Part shown: positions 47,149 through 59,417 of the stretch, in pieces
How the letters are laid out: each line of letters begins with the position of its first letter
How positions within the stretch are numbered: the stretch's first letter is position 1
DNA from: Spisula solida
Lineage: Eukaryota > Mollusca > Bivalvia > Venerida > Mactridae
NCBI GenBank assembly: GCA_947247005.1
Contig: OX365952.1
Coordinates: 29,638,222 to 29,702,221 of the forward strand
DNA: 64,000 nt
Reading direction: 5' to 3'
Made by a program: the position numbers and the translations under genes
The notes under the pieces: model-generated
Told to the model about the DNA's origin: nothing
Databases searched by the model: none
What the model saw: the letters and a program-made list of their open reading frames with translations, nothing else

Positions 47149-48883
47149 TTCTAGGTGCATCATTTAAACTGCCCCCAACTTTGATTAGAATAATTTTGTA
47201 ATGTGTGTGTTTGCTGTGGTCCTGATGGGTGGGAGTTATAGAGAATTATGAACTTTATAATTGGTTCCCTGATAAATGTTTGAATAATAGATGTTTGTGG
47301 TAGCTTGTAATGTGTATGTGAATTATAGATGTTTGTGGTAGCTTGTAATGTGTATGTGGTATGTTGTATTGTATATATGAAGACTGTATGTAGTGAATGT
47401 ATTGCTGCATGTGTTTGTGTAACATCCTGCGACCCGTATATAGTCAGGTCATTTTTCAAACACTATTATTCTCCATTATATGAATAAATAAATATATATA
47501 TTGCATGTACATGTATATTATAACACATGATTCAGTATTATACCATCATAATGGTGAATGTATTAACTACCTTAATAAACTGTTGAATTTCCAGTTAACT
47601 TTCCATTTTAATTTAATGAGTTCTCACAGTTGAATGTTTAGTTCTCAGTTCTTTGTTATTATAAAATCATGCTTTTTATTTACAAGTTTATACAATATTT
47701 CTCAGTATTCCAACCTTAAATAATTGTGTTTAAATTGTCTGTGACATCCTTTCACTTTCTGTTTCTTCATAGATAGAAACACATTAAATTTTACCAATGA
47801 AAAATAAGGGGAAAAATAATTTAAGAAAAACTTGTTCTAAAAATTACTTATTTATCCGGAAGGTGATTTTGAAATATATCCTATTATTTATAAGACAGGT
47901 TTTAATATAAAATGTCTGCAATATTGAATTGCCAGTAGTGAAAAAAAATTCAATTGATGCATAGAAACAGTTGAAAGTGATTTGCTGGTAGCTCAATTAT
48001 TTGTTGAATGCTATGTCTGAGTGTATAATTGGTTGATGTCATTCCACGATTGATGACCAATGTATAAAGTTAGGGACAATTTACAAATGGTCATTTTAGT
48101 GATGGGTCAGACGAGTGTGTCTCTGGACAAATCACCAGGCTATCAGACAATCTATTTCACTTCTTTTTTCTCATCTAATATAATTACCAGAAAAACACAT
48201 TTCCCTACAGTTTGTATCGTGAACTTGAAACTGCATTTGGAATAGCTCGTTATTTCATTTTGTGGTACTGGATTATCTGTGGTGCAGTATCGGTCTGACA
48301 GATATTTGAAGTAATTGCTTAATTGTCTCATTAATATACAATCTAATGGTAGTGATCTGTGATATAACACTACGGATACAATAACATCGATTCAACCAAC
48401 CATTCTATACTTAACCTAACTTCATTAATGTTTATCACCTCCGTAAAATCTGCTCTATTTTAAGTGTATTAAACCCCTGCTCTACATGAGCATTTCGTAG
48501 AAACTTTGAAAAATTCATCTAAATGTTAAATGAGGTTGCAGTATGTATTAACATCGTACCTATGATTTCTTATATCTTATAATATTTGTTTCTCCTATAA
48601 GTTGTTGCTAGAAACTACAGACAATTCCTTTATAGCTATTTTTACATGTAATAGTTTCTGATTTTGTTTGATTATAGAAAAATAATTTGATTATCTTAAG
48701 ACAAAAGATAGTTATGATGTGTATCGCATGGCAATTTTCTAGTAAATTAAATAAGACTACATTATCAAAACAGCAATCTTCTTTTCATATCTATTTGAAT
48801 ACCATTTTTCATTGTTACGTACGTAATCAAGTAATATTATGTTGATAGTATGTCTAATAAAATGTGATTTTATGTATTTTCAG
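47149..48883 (+). other. Intron end before the last exon
   Basis: AT-rich sequence. A 35-bp unit with AATAGATGTTTGTGGTAGC occurs twice at about 47284-47355. The acceptor TTATGTATTTTCAG lies at 48870-48883. Confidence 0.5.
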
Positions 48884-48900
48884 GATTCCAGACCCAGTGA
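48884..48900 (+). CDS. TIA1: TIA-1/TIAR last coding exon, ends -GFQTQ, TGA
   Basis: With the single G carried from 32202, the exon reads Gly-Phe-Gln-Thr-Gln and TGA (48898-48900). The resulting ending GYQMGFQTQ matches the conserved extreme C-terminus of vertebrate TIAR (GYGMASYQTQ) and TIA-1 (GYRVAGYETQ), which supports direct splicing of 32202 to 48884. The acceptor TATTTTCAG is good. The intron skipped is 16.7 kb. The same exon is also open in phase 0 (DSRPSEEPQRKRMRRDRDYD, then RDY and TAA). That frame would be used only if joined to an exon ending on a codon boundary, such as the one at 29177. Confidence 0.82.
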
Positions 48901-49696
48901 AGAACCTCAAAGGAAACGTATGCGTCGAGACAGGGACTATGATCGTGACTATTAAATATTAACGTAACTCTATCTCAGTGAGACGCTTCGTTGAGTTGAG
49001 GGTGACATAAGACCATGTTTAAGGAACATATACCCTCACTCATTGCCACAATTTCCATAAAACATCTATACCATTCTTGTGTTTGTTTCATCTTTAACTA
49101 TTCATCATGGTCAAGGGAGCTAACTTTTGTACCATTTTAATTGGAAACTTGGATTATGGCCCCTGTTTTATAGCTACCATCGTGACTGAGATTGTGGCTG
49201 TTATGTATAATGTGAAATCTGGAGGTTCTACTTGACTGGAGACTGCAGGGAATAGATTAAATAATCTATTAGAGTGTTATCTTGTGCTGTCTTAGTGAAT
49301 GACATTGAAGTTAGGATACTTTGAAAATTCCGCAAACTTTGCTCTATGCGCGTGTCTTTTTGACACCAAACTTGTTCATTTGTACATAGTTTTAAGAAAT
49401 GAAAAATAGTCTTGATATGTTTATATACAATGATGTTGATTTGATGTTGAAAATTCTATATGAGTCTGTATGAGTTGTGTATGCGCTCAATAATGCAAAC
49501 TATTTCATACTGTATGATGTATTTATTGTGGACATTAGAATCAACATTGTTGTTGATTCCTATATTGTGAGATTTGATGCAAAACTGATGTAAGTTGGTT
49601 GTTATACGGTTTAGGTCATTGTTGCATGGAACCTCGGATATACTTGTAATACCATCATTGTTGTATAGTTGTCATAGTAACTGATGAGAACTTATA

Positions 49697-49946
49697 GACT
49701 GAAACAATTTATTCACATGTTAGGGTAAGGGGGTCATTGGTCAATACCTTAATTGATTCATTTACATGTTAGGTTAAGGGGGTCATTGGTCAATACCTTG
49801 TTGATTTATTCACATGTTGGGTTGCGGGGTCATTGGTCAATGTCTTGTTGATTTATTCCCATGTTGGGTTGCGGGGTCATTGGTCAATACCTTGTTGATT
49901 CATTTACATGTTGGGTTGCGGGGTCATTGGTCAATATCTTGCTGGT
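49697..49946 (+). repeat. Tandem repeat of about 48 bp, 5 copies
   Basis: Copies share TCACATGTTGGGTTGCGGGG or TTAAGGGGG variants, then TCATTGGTCAATACCTTGTTG. It is within the probable 3'UTR. Confidence 0.9.
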
Positions 49947-50069
49947 TTTTGATTTGACACTCTACATTGAGTGGTACAATAAGTGGCTGGTTACTGTGAC
50001 TATGTGTCTAGCATTATAATCCATTGATATACACTTCATCAGTATAACTATGTTAGTACTCCCAGCATA

Positions 50070-50138
50070 AATACATGATTATAATGGATAATCACATGAT
50101 TATAATGGATAATCACATGATTATAATGGATAATCACA
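50070..50138 (+). repeat. 21-bp repeat, about 3 copies
   Basis: Three copies of ACATGATTATAATGGATAAT plus C. Confidence 0.9.
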
Positions 50139-51887
50139 TTATGTGATAATTCTGTTAAATATAGTTCATGCTGAATTAGATCTGTATTTTAGAAACGGAG
50201 AAAAACTAAGGGGCCATCGTTCTTCCTACTGTCTGTGTACATTGTTCAAAAAACATAATACCTTACGGCAATTTTATTTCACTAGTTATATCATTGGAAT
50301 GTTTCTTTGTTTTTCAAATCTGGCATTTAATTTTGGTTAATTTCGATACCCATCATGGAAACAACTATGTAGATATATGTATTGATGTACACTGTCGGTT
50401 GAGTGTTATAAAAGTTGAGAGTAATTTTGTTGACCAAATCTCACATTTCTGCTGATTTGTAACTATGATAAAATGGTACCTGATGGTCTCAATATATACA
50501 CTGAAACATGGAATTAGTTTATATAATCCTCCCATAAAATCAAGAATGAAAGCTTTAATTGAGCATGGACAGGAATCTCAAGATTAATAACTCCGACCCA
50601 GTTATAACTCTGACACAGATTTATTTCTTTGCTCAAATTTGTATTTATTTTATTGGATTTTCCAAAATTTGTGATAATAATATTTAATTATTGGTATAGT
50701 ACATACATTAAGTAAAAGTGTGCACTGTGAAATCTCAGAAAAGTGGAACTGACCAAACCACAAAGCAAACATGGTGTGTTATGGATATTTACTGTATTTA
50801 AGTGAGATAAGTTGAGAATAATGTATAGACATAGAGTATAAGATTGGTCTCAAGTTTGATAACACTCAACTTTGAATCTTCTATGTATGATTGTTTGATT
50901 TTATTGTTGTACTAACTAGGTACTGATCAGTTGGTGACTTAGTCTACTCAATAGAGTGAGGCAATGGGAGTTACAAACTCTGTATTGACATATATGTCTC
51001 AGTTGGTTTGATTTTAAGCATATATTGTAAATAGATGCAATGTTTTAATGTTTGTAATATCTGTAGGATGATATATGTCAGTATGTTAATGTGTATGTTT
51101 TGTAAGTGAATGAATGATTTCTATAGATAGTATCATATAACATACTGTTGAACATGTATATAAACAATGAATTCATGTCGGAACATATAGTGAATGTTGT
51201 AGTATTTTGTCTATGTATTTAATTGTCCAGGCATACTAGGGTAGTACTGGCAATGCAAAGATTTATATATATTTTCAGCATAAAATCTTACTTAACTACC
51301 ATGTAACAACGATGTAAGAAAAGTATATTTTTTCCAATTTTTTTTGAGTCGGTAAATTATTTTATATGTTGCTATGAGAATTAGTGCGAAAAGTTGAATT
51401 GTTGAAATATAAGATGATAGATTTACCTGACCGGCCTTCAGTCATACAGTATCCCAAGTTTGTAATGCTCATCATCAAATCTCTGCGAAATTCTTTGGAA
51501 ACAATGCCTTACATTTGATTTATAATTGTAATACCAAACTATATTTGTCATAGTAAAACCAAATTGGTTGCATATTCCGTCTATTCTGCTCTGCTATCAA
51601 ACATCAAAGTTTAAAGCATTGTAGTATGATTAGATATTGGAATTATGTAGATGGAAAATGATGATATAATAATGATTTGGATATTATATGACTGTGTGCT
51701 TGTGTGAGATGAGGATGATGTCTGACTACCCTTGTTCTGCCTGTCAACCATACTACCATACTTATAATATTGTATTACTTCATGTTCATTCTATAGTCTA
51801 GAATTCTGCTATTAACCAATGTACAATGTTAGCATGTCTTACAACTAGATACATTAAACACTTGAGGGGTTCTAATGTTTTATTTCA

Positions 51888-52000
51888 TTCAAGATTAGTT
51901 TATATGTCAGGCAGCAGTTTGGAGAAGATTGGTTTATATGTCAGGCAGCAGTTTGGAGAAGATTAGTTTATATGTCAGGCAGCAGTTTGGAGAAGATTGG
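51888..52000 (+). repeat. Repeat of about 38 bp, 3 copies
   Basis: The unit has GATTRGTTTATATGTCAGGC followed by AGCAGTTTGGAGAA. It is within the probable 3'UTR. Confidence 0.9.
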
Positions 52001-52091
52001 TTTCCTGTTCTGTGTACAAAACATGACAGACTCTAACTTACACATCAATCTATAGGGTTTTATACACCATTATTATATGGAGTTACCCTAT

Positions 52092-52356
52092 TGTTGTCTT
52101 ATATAGTCCAAACAAGTGAACCTTGTCTTATATAGTCCAAACAAGTGAACCTTGTCTTATATAGTCCAAACAAGTGAACCTTGTCTTATATAGTCCAAAC
52201 AAGTGAACCTTGTCTTATATAGTCCAAACAAGTGAACCTTGTCTTATATAGTCCAAACAAGTGAACCTTGTCTTATATAGTCCAAACAAGTGAACCTTGT
52301 CTTATATAGTCCAAACAAGTGAACCTTGTCTTATATAGTCCAAACAAGCGAACCTT
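52092..52356 (+). repeat. 29-bp minisatellite, about 9 copies
   Basis: The unit is TTGTCTTATATAGTCCAAAC plus AAGTGAACC. Copies are nearly identical. Confidence 0.96.
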
Positions 52357-52425
52357 CTATAAAATTATACTATGTACAGAATGTATCAATTTTGGCTAAA
52401 ACAGTCCTGCCATACACGTTATTTA

Positions 52426-52431
52426 AATAAA
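52426..52431 (+). terminator. Possible proximal poly(A) signal
   Basis: AATAAA followed at once by GTGTTTTTATA, a T/GT-rich downstream context. Confidence 0.35.
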
Positions 52432-52810
52432 GTGTTTTTATATAGACAGTAATCTAGTGTTAAATTCTGCTAATATATGGTTAGAGGAGACACAGGTTAA
52501 TTGTTGAAGCTATACAATATTACAAGTATGATATGGTTATATTGAATATTGCTTACATGTGATAGTTAAATTAACTATCATAGTAAGACTTGGTTATGTT
52601 ATATCTATTGGATAATGTATGATAGCATAAAGTTCACATCTCAACGAATCAAGTATATAGACATTACAACCTAGATGTTTGTGTATTATAGTGACTAGGT
52701 TTGTTATATACGCTGCTCGTGTACCCAATGCTATCATACATTATTCTATATGTTTGAATGTATATTATAAACTATTGTTACAGTGGTGTATGTATGAAAC
52801 AGTCTTTGTA

Positions 52811-52945
52811 GAGTAGATAGTGGCACGGCCTATGTACGTTTGTAAGTGTTGGGTCGACGGTAGATAGTGGCACGGCCTATGTACGTTTGTAAGTGTTGGG
52901 TCGACGGTAGATAGTGGCACGGCCTACATTATGTTTGTCAGTGTT
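52811..52945 (+). repeat. 47-bp repeat, about 3 copies
   Basis: The unit has GTAGATAGTGGCACGGCCTA followed by TGTACGTTTGTAAGTGTTGGGTCGACG. The third copy is diverged. Confidence 0.92.
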
Positions 52946-54310
52946 GGGTTGATATGTTTGAATGAAAACTTTCTGTCGTGTTCTCAGTTTTCATGTTCCT
53001 TACACATTCATGTTTTAAGTTGTATAGTAAACCAATCAAAGTCGTTAATTAACGCTGGTCATTATTTTGCTTATTGGATTAATACATTAATGGGTGTTAT
53101 AGCATACAATGTAGCTGTACTATTTATTTTCTGGTTAAATCAGCTTGTGTCAAATCATACCAATAATAGAGTTTATCATTATTTCACCTGTTACATCCTC
53201 CCTGTATATACACTACATATACAATATCTGTGAACTGCTAAATTAAAATACAAGCATGTATATTGGTGTTGATGTAAGAAGCATTTAGAGTCTGTGTTCA
53301 TATATACATCAATGTCTCTACATTCCTCATACACATATACATACATACTCTCATACACACCCACACATACACACACGTTATCAGCACTGTACATGCTAAC
53401 ATACGGTTCTCATAACATCCGATCTATGCTCCTCTCTGATTTAACACTGAATGCTATAACTGTGTTTCATTTGTTGGTTTTCTTCATGTATATTACATAC
53501 ATTAGCCTTAAAATTGAGCATTAAGTTGAAATTATGGTGGCATCCTAAACCTGACCCGAGAGAAGCTCTACCTGGACTGATACCTAGCTGCAGAAAGATT
53601 TCTCATATTTACTGATTTTAGTTCCATGTGTGTAATTCAGTATAGTTTCTTTAAGGAAAGTATTTAAATTCTAACAGTCAGCAATTGTCTGGCACCTTAA
53701 ACAATCTAGGATATTTTGTTAAGAAGAGTATTGAGAGAAATGTTTGACATTTATTAGCCGACCGAGGTATTCTCAATGATTTCAATGCTGAATTTATCTG
53801 ACCCAGTCAATGATTTCAATGCTCAATTTTTCTGACCATCACAAATGCTTCTCATATCAAACATTATAAGGCTCCATGTATATTTGGACTAATACTTGTT
53901 TGTGTAGCACTGTAAATACAATCATCATGGGGCCATGTCTTCTCACTGTGCTTGGGTAATGTTCTAATTTACACACTATTTTCTGCAAAAAAGAATGTAG
54001 GCTGTATTATTGTTATTTTAGAAGTTCATTCCATTATTGTCGAGAAATTCAAATTTTGTTACAATATAACATGGATACGTACATCCAACCATCATACTAA
54101 CATTATACTGTCTGTTCTGTATCACTAGTCTAGCATGTGGTTAGTCTGTTGGTTATTTGGTGTTAACTGTATCCATTGTTGTGTATATAATATATAATGT
54201 ATGTTGCAAAAAAAATGGAAAACATGCAAATTGTTGTTTTGACCATTTAAATTTTTTTGTTGAGATGAATTGATGTGTAGGTATTTTTATCCGTTTATTT
54301 TTTACCCTTA

Positions 54311-54604
54311 TTCCATGGTAGCTCACACCCTTTCAATATACAGGTCATCATTCCATGGTAGCTCACACCCTTTCAATATACAGGTCATTACTCCATGGTA
54401 GCTCACACCCTTTCAATATACAGGTCATCACTCCATGGTAGCTCACACCCTTTCAATATACAGGTCATCACTCCATGGTAGCTCACACCCTTTCAATATA
54501 CAGGTCATCACTCCATGGTAGCTCACACCCTTTCAATATACAGGTCATCACTCCATGGTAGCTCACAACCTTTCAATATACAGGTCAGCACCATGGAAAC
54601 TCAT
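54311..54604 (+). repeat. 40-bp minisatellite, about 7 copies
   Basis: The unit has core CCATGGTAGCTCACACCCTT followed by TCAATATACAGGTCATCACT. It is interrupted by the MITE at 54605; a partial copy (TTACACCCTATCAATATACA) resumes at 54985. Confidence 0.94.
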
Positions 54605-54984
54605 GCTAGAGCTGTCATTGATAGAAACAATATCACTGTAGCGACGAAATTTTTAGCCGATCGATTATAGATTCACAATTTGAAATATGGATACATGGAT
54701 AAAGGATTGGAACTACCGAAAATCCTCATTTTTCCGCCGCAAAGCACTTTTCTTGGTTAAATGGAAAGTTTTAAATTGCCAAAATGGGTCTCAACTTTAA
54801 CTGAAGCTACTATTTTCTAAAGCTGAATCTACACCAATTGTATACATAATGGCTGAATAAGTGAATCATGACAGATGGGTCTGTTACTGGTTCATCTATA
54901 TGTTCAAATAGATATATCTATACTTGTCTTCTGATATATTAGAATGGTCGATATGCTGCTGATCTAATCAATGACAGCTCTAGC
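54605..54984. mobile_element. MITE (380 bp) with 18-bp perfect inverted ends
   Basis: The left end is GCTAGAGCTGTCATTGAT and the right end its exact reverse complement. The flanks are units of the 40-bp repeat, so the element inserted into the array. No clear target duplication is visible, and the superfamily is not assigned. There is no ORF of note inside. Confidence 0.82.
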
Positions 54985-55012
54985 TTACACCCTATCAATA
55001 TACAGGGCAGTA
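54985..55012 (+). repeat. Remnant of the 40-bp array after the MITE
   Basis: TTACACCCTATCAATATACA plus GGGCAGTA continues the interrupted unit with a few substitutions. Confidence 0.75.
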
Positions 55013-55557
55013 ATCCAGGATGATAAACATAGTGTGAGCAGGATACTACACGGATTACAGCTCTATGGGGTAGAGGGTTACAAACTGTTCTAAGATGGAC
55101 ATCTATTCCTGCTATCAGAAATCCCTCATGTTAGTTATTTAAGTCTACTCTCAATTAGTTATCTTACATCCTTTGTTGAAAGAAACAAGTTTAGAAAATA
55201 TGCACCGAAATATTTAAGAGTTTACTAAAATAATTTTACAAGTTTCTAACAGACAGTCATTGAATATGACAGTGATTATAGTTTGGTTGCACACAGTTAT
55301 ATAAGGGAAACATTAGAGCTTTGTTTTATACTGAAAGCAGGTATTGTATTTTATGTTAACTGAGATATGTAGAGAGCTTGGCATAATGTTATACCAGTGT
55401 AAGCTTGATTTACCCCAGTATTTCATTGTGTCGTATTTGCTCATGTTTTGTCATGTATTGTATTAGATTCTAGTGAATGGTCATAGTGTATGGAATCCTC
55501 GTGTTTTTGTTACTCATTATTTTAGTCAGTCTCTCATATTTCTTGCATTGGAAGCTC

Positions 55558-55600
55558 AATAAATTCGATACTTGATATGGTTGTAACATATTTGAATAAA
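55558..55600 (+). terminator. TIA1: Paired poly(A) signals, probable gene end
   Basis: AATAAA occurs at 55558-55563 and 55595-55600. It is followed by TGTACTTTTATAGTCTTTGT and CTTGTTTG, a T/GT-rich downstream element. This is the best candidate for the distal end of the TIA-1/TIAR transcript. Confidence 0.5.
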
Positions 55601-55774
55601 TGATGGCAGAGTGTACTTTTATAGTCTTTGTCTTGTTTGCCCAATTTCCTCTTTTAATTGCCAATTAATTCTCAAGTTGGCTAACTAATTGCCACTACTA
55701 ATTAAGTGACGATTAAAATTAAAGCTACTTGATTGCCAACCAAGTCTACTGCAACCACAGCTTCACACATCTGT

Positions 55775-57056
55775 GCTGTCTGATCACATGTGCTAACCCT
55801 GACACCAATACTACATGATCACACATCCTGACCTAACCACCAATTCTACATGATCACACATCCTGACCTGACACCAATACTACATGATCACACATCCTGA
55901 CCTGACACCAATACTACATGATCACACATCCTGACCTGACACCAATACTACATGATCACACATCCTGACCTGACACCAATACTACATAATCACACATCCT
56001 GACCTGACACCAATACTTCACGATCACACATCCTGACCTGACACCAATACTACACGATCACACATCCTGACCTGACACCAATACTACACGATCACACATC
56101 CTGACCTAACCACCAATACTACACAATAACACATGACCTGACACCAATACTTCACGATCACACATCCTGACCTGACACCAATACTTCACGATCACACATC
56201 CTGACCTGACACCAATACTTCACGATCACACATCTTGACCTGACACCAATACTACACGATCACACATCCTGACCTAACCACCAATACTACACAATAACAC
56301 ATGACCTGACACCAATACTACACGATCACACATCCTGACCTAACACCAATACTACACGATCACACATCCTGACCTAACACCAATACTACACGATCACACA
56401 TCCTGACCTAACCACCAATACTACATGATCACACATCCTGACCTAACCACCAATACTACACGATCACACATCCTGACCTACACCAATACTACACGATCAC
56501 ACATCCTGACCTAACCACCAATACTACGTGATCACACATTCTGACCTAACCACCAATACTACACGATCACACATCCTGACCTGACACCAATACTACACGA
56601 TCACACATCCTGACCTAACACCAATACTACACGATCACACATCCTGACCTAACACCAATACTACACGATCACACATCCTGACCTAAGACCAATACTACAC
56701 AATAACACATGACCTGACACCAATACTACATGATCACACATCCTGACCTAACCACCAATACTACATTATCACACATCCTGACCTAACCACCAATACTACA
56801 CAATCACACATGGCCTGACACCAATACTACATGATCACACATCCTGACCTAACCACCAATACTACACAATAACACATGACCTGACACCAATACTACATGA
56901 TCACACATCCTGACCTAACCACCAATACTACATGATCACACATCCTAACCTGACATCAATACTACACAGTCACACATGACCTGACACCAATACTACATGA
57001 TCACACATCCTGACCTGACCACCAATACTACACAATCACACATCCAGACCTGACAA
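55775..57056 (+). repeat. 34-36-bp minisatellite, about 36 copies
   Basis: The unit has core CACACATCCTGACCTGACAC followed by CAATACTACATGAT. Variants are TACACGAT, TTCACGAT, CTAACCACC and the shorter ACACAATAACACATGACC. It runs almost directly into the next array. Confidence 0.96.
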
Positions 57057-57065
57057 TAGTGGACC

Positions 57066-59417
57066 AACGGATGTGAAGATGTTGGAACATGATTGAAGCT
57101 GATGGGACATGATTAAAGGTGTACGAACATGATTGAAGCTGACTGAACATGGTTACAACTGGTGGAACATGATTGAAGCTGGTGGAACGTGATTGAAGTT
57201 GTTAGAACATGATTGAAGATGTTGGAACATGATTGAAGCTGTTAAAACATGATTGAAGCTGGTGGAACATGATTGAAGTTGTTAGAGCATGATTGAAGCT
57301 TGTGAAACATGATTGAAGCTGATGGAACATGATTCAAACTGGTGGAACATGATTGAAGTTGTTAGAGCATGATTGAAGCTGGTGGAACATGATTGAAGTT
57401 GTTAGAACATGACTGAAGCTGGTGGAACGTGATTGAAGCTGTTGGGACATGATTGAAGCTGTTGGAACATGATTGAAGCTGGTGGAATATGATTGAAGCT
57501 GGTGGAACATGATTGAAGCTGGTGGAACATGATTGAAGCTGGTGGGACATGAATGAAGATGTTAGAACATGATTGAAGCTGGTGGAACATGATTGAAGTT
57601 GTTAGAACATGACTGAAGCTGGTGGAACGTGATTGAAGCTGTTGGGACATGATTGAAGCTGTTGGAACATGATTGAAGCTGGTGGAATATGATTGAAGCT
57701 GTTGGAACATGATTGAAGCTGGTGGAACATGATTGAAGCTGTTAGAACATGATTGAAGCTGGTGGAACATGATTGAAGCTGATGGAACATGATTGAAGCT
57801 GGTGGGACATGATTGAAGATGTTAGAACATGATTGAAGATGTTGGAACATGATTGAAGCTGTTGGAACATGATTGAAGCAGATGGAACATGATTGAAGCT
57901 GGTGGAACATGATTGAAACTGTTGGAACATGATTGAAGCTGGTGGAACATGATTGAAGCTGGTGGAACATGATTGAAGCTGGTGGAACATGATTGAAGCT
58001 GGTGGAACATGATTGAAGCTGGTGGAACATGATTAAAACTGGTGGAACATTATTGAAGCTGGTGGAACATGATTGAAGCTGGTGGAACATGATTGAAGCT
58101 GGTGGAACATGAATGAAACTGATGGAACATGATTGAAACTGGTGGAACTTGATTGAAGCTGTTGGGACATGATCGAAACTGGTGGAACATGATCGAAGCT
58201 GGTGGAACATGATTGAAGCTGGTGGAACATGATTGAAACTGATGGAACATGATTGAAACTGGTGGAACATGATTGAAGCTGTTGGGAAATGATTGAAGCT
58301 GGTGGAACATGATTGAAACTGGTGGAACATGATTGAAGCTGTTGGAACATGATTGAAGCTTTTAAAACATGATTGAAGCTGGTGGAACATTATTGAAGCT
58401 GGTGGAACATGATTGAAGCTGGTGGAACATGATTGAAGCTGGTGGAACATGATTGAAACTGATGGAACATGATCGAAACTGGTGGAACTTGATTGAAGCT
58501 GTTGGGACATGATCGAAACTGGTGGAACATGATCGAAGCTGGTGGAACATGATTGAAGCTGGTGGAACATGATTGAAACTGGTGGAACATGATTGAAGCT
58601 GTTGGGAAATGATTGAAGCTGGTGGAACATGATTGAAACTGGTGGAACATGATTGAAGCTGTTGGAACATGATTGAAGCTTTTAAAACATGATTGAAGCT
58701 GGTGGAACATGATTGAAACTGGTGGAACATGATTGAAGCTGTTGGAACATGATTGAAACTGGTGGAACATGATTGAAACTGGTGGAACATGATTGAAGCT
58801 GGTGGAACATGATTGAAACTGGTGGAACATGATTGAAGCTGGTGGAACATGATTGAAGCTGATGGAACATGATTGAAGCTGATGGAACATGATTGAAGCT
58901 GGTGGGACATGATTGAAGCTGGTGGAACATGATTGAAGCTGATGGAACATGATTGAAGCTGGTGGGACATGATTGAAGCTGGTGGAACATGATTGAAGCT
59001 GGTGGAACACGATTGAAGCTGGTGGGACATGATTGAAGCTGGTGGAACATGATTGAAGCTGATGGAACATGATTGAAGCTGGTGGGACATGATTGAAGCT
59101 GGTGGAACATGATTGAAGCTGGTGGAACATGATTGAAGCTGATGGAACATGATTGAAGCTGATGGAACATGATTGAAGCTGGTGGGACATGATTGAAGCT
59201 GGTGGGACATGATTGAAGCTGATGGAACATGATTGAAGCTGATGGAACATGATTGAAGCTGATGGAACATGATTGAAGCTGGTGGAACATGATTGAAGCT
59301 GATGGAACATGATTGAAGCTGGTGGAACATGATTGAAGCTGATGGAACATGATTGAAGCTGATGGGACATGATTGAAGCTGGTGGGACATGATTGAAGCT
59401 GGTGGAACATGATTGAA
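57066..59417 (-). repeat. 20-bp minisatellite, about 118 copies
   Basis: The unit is GCTGGTGGAACATGATTGAA on the + strand, with variants at GGTGG/GATGG/GTTGG/GTTAG, GAACAT/GGGACAT and GAAGCT/GAAACT. A 60-bp triple unit is 20 codons without stop on the minus strand, so three minus frames are open for up to 364 codons (N/H/V/P/S/Q-rich). They have no non-repeat start or domain and are artefacts. Blocks of 10, 16 and 17 units are duplicated. Confidence 0.97.

Larger units (their letters stand above)
48901..55600 (+). other. TIA1: Probable 3' untranslated region
   Basis: The stretch after the stop is AT-rich, lacks credible ORFs and leads to paired AATAAA signals at 55558 and 55595. Long 3'UTRs are usual for TIA-1/TIAR genes. 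It contains several TGTANATA matches (Pumilio-type sites), for instance at 49381, 51026, 51155, 53203, 53911 and 54182. It also holds small tandem arrays and a MITE. An earlier AATAAA at 52426-52431 followed by GTGTTTTT could give a shorter form. Confidence 0.55.
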
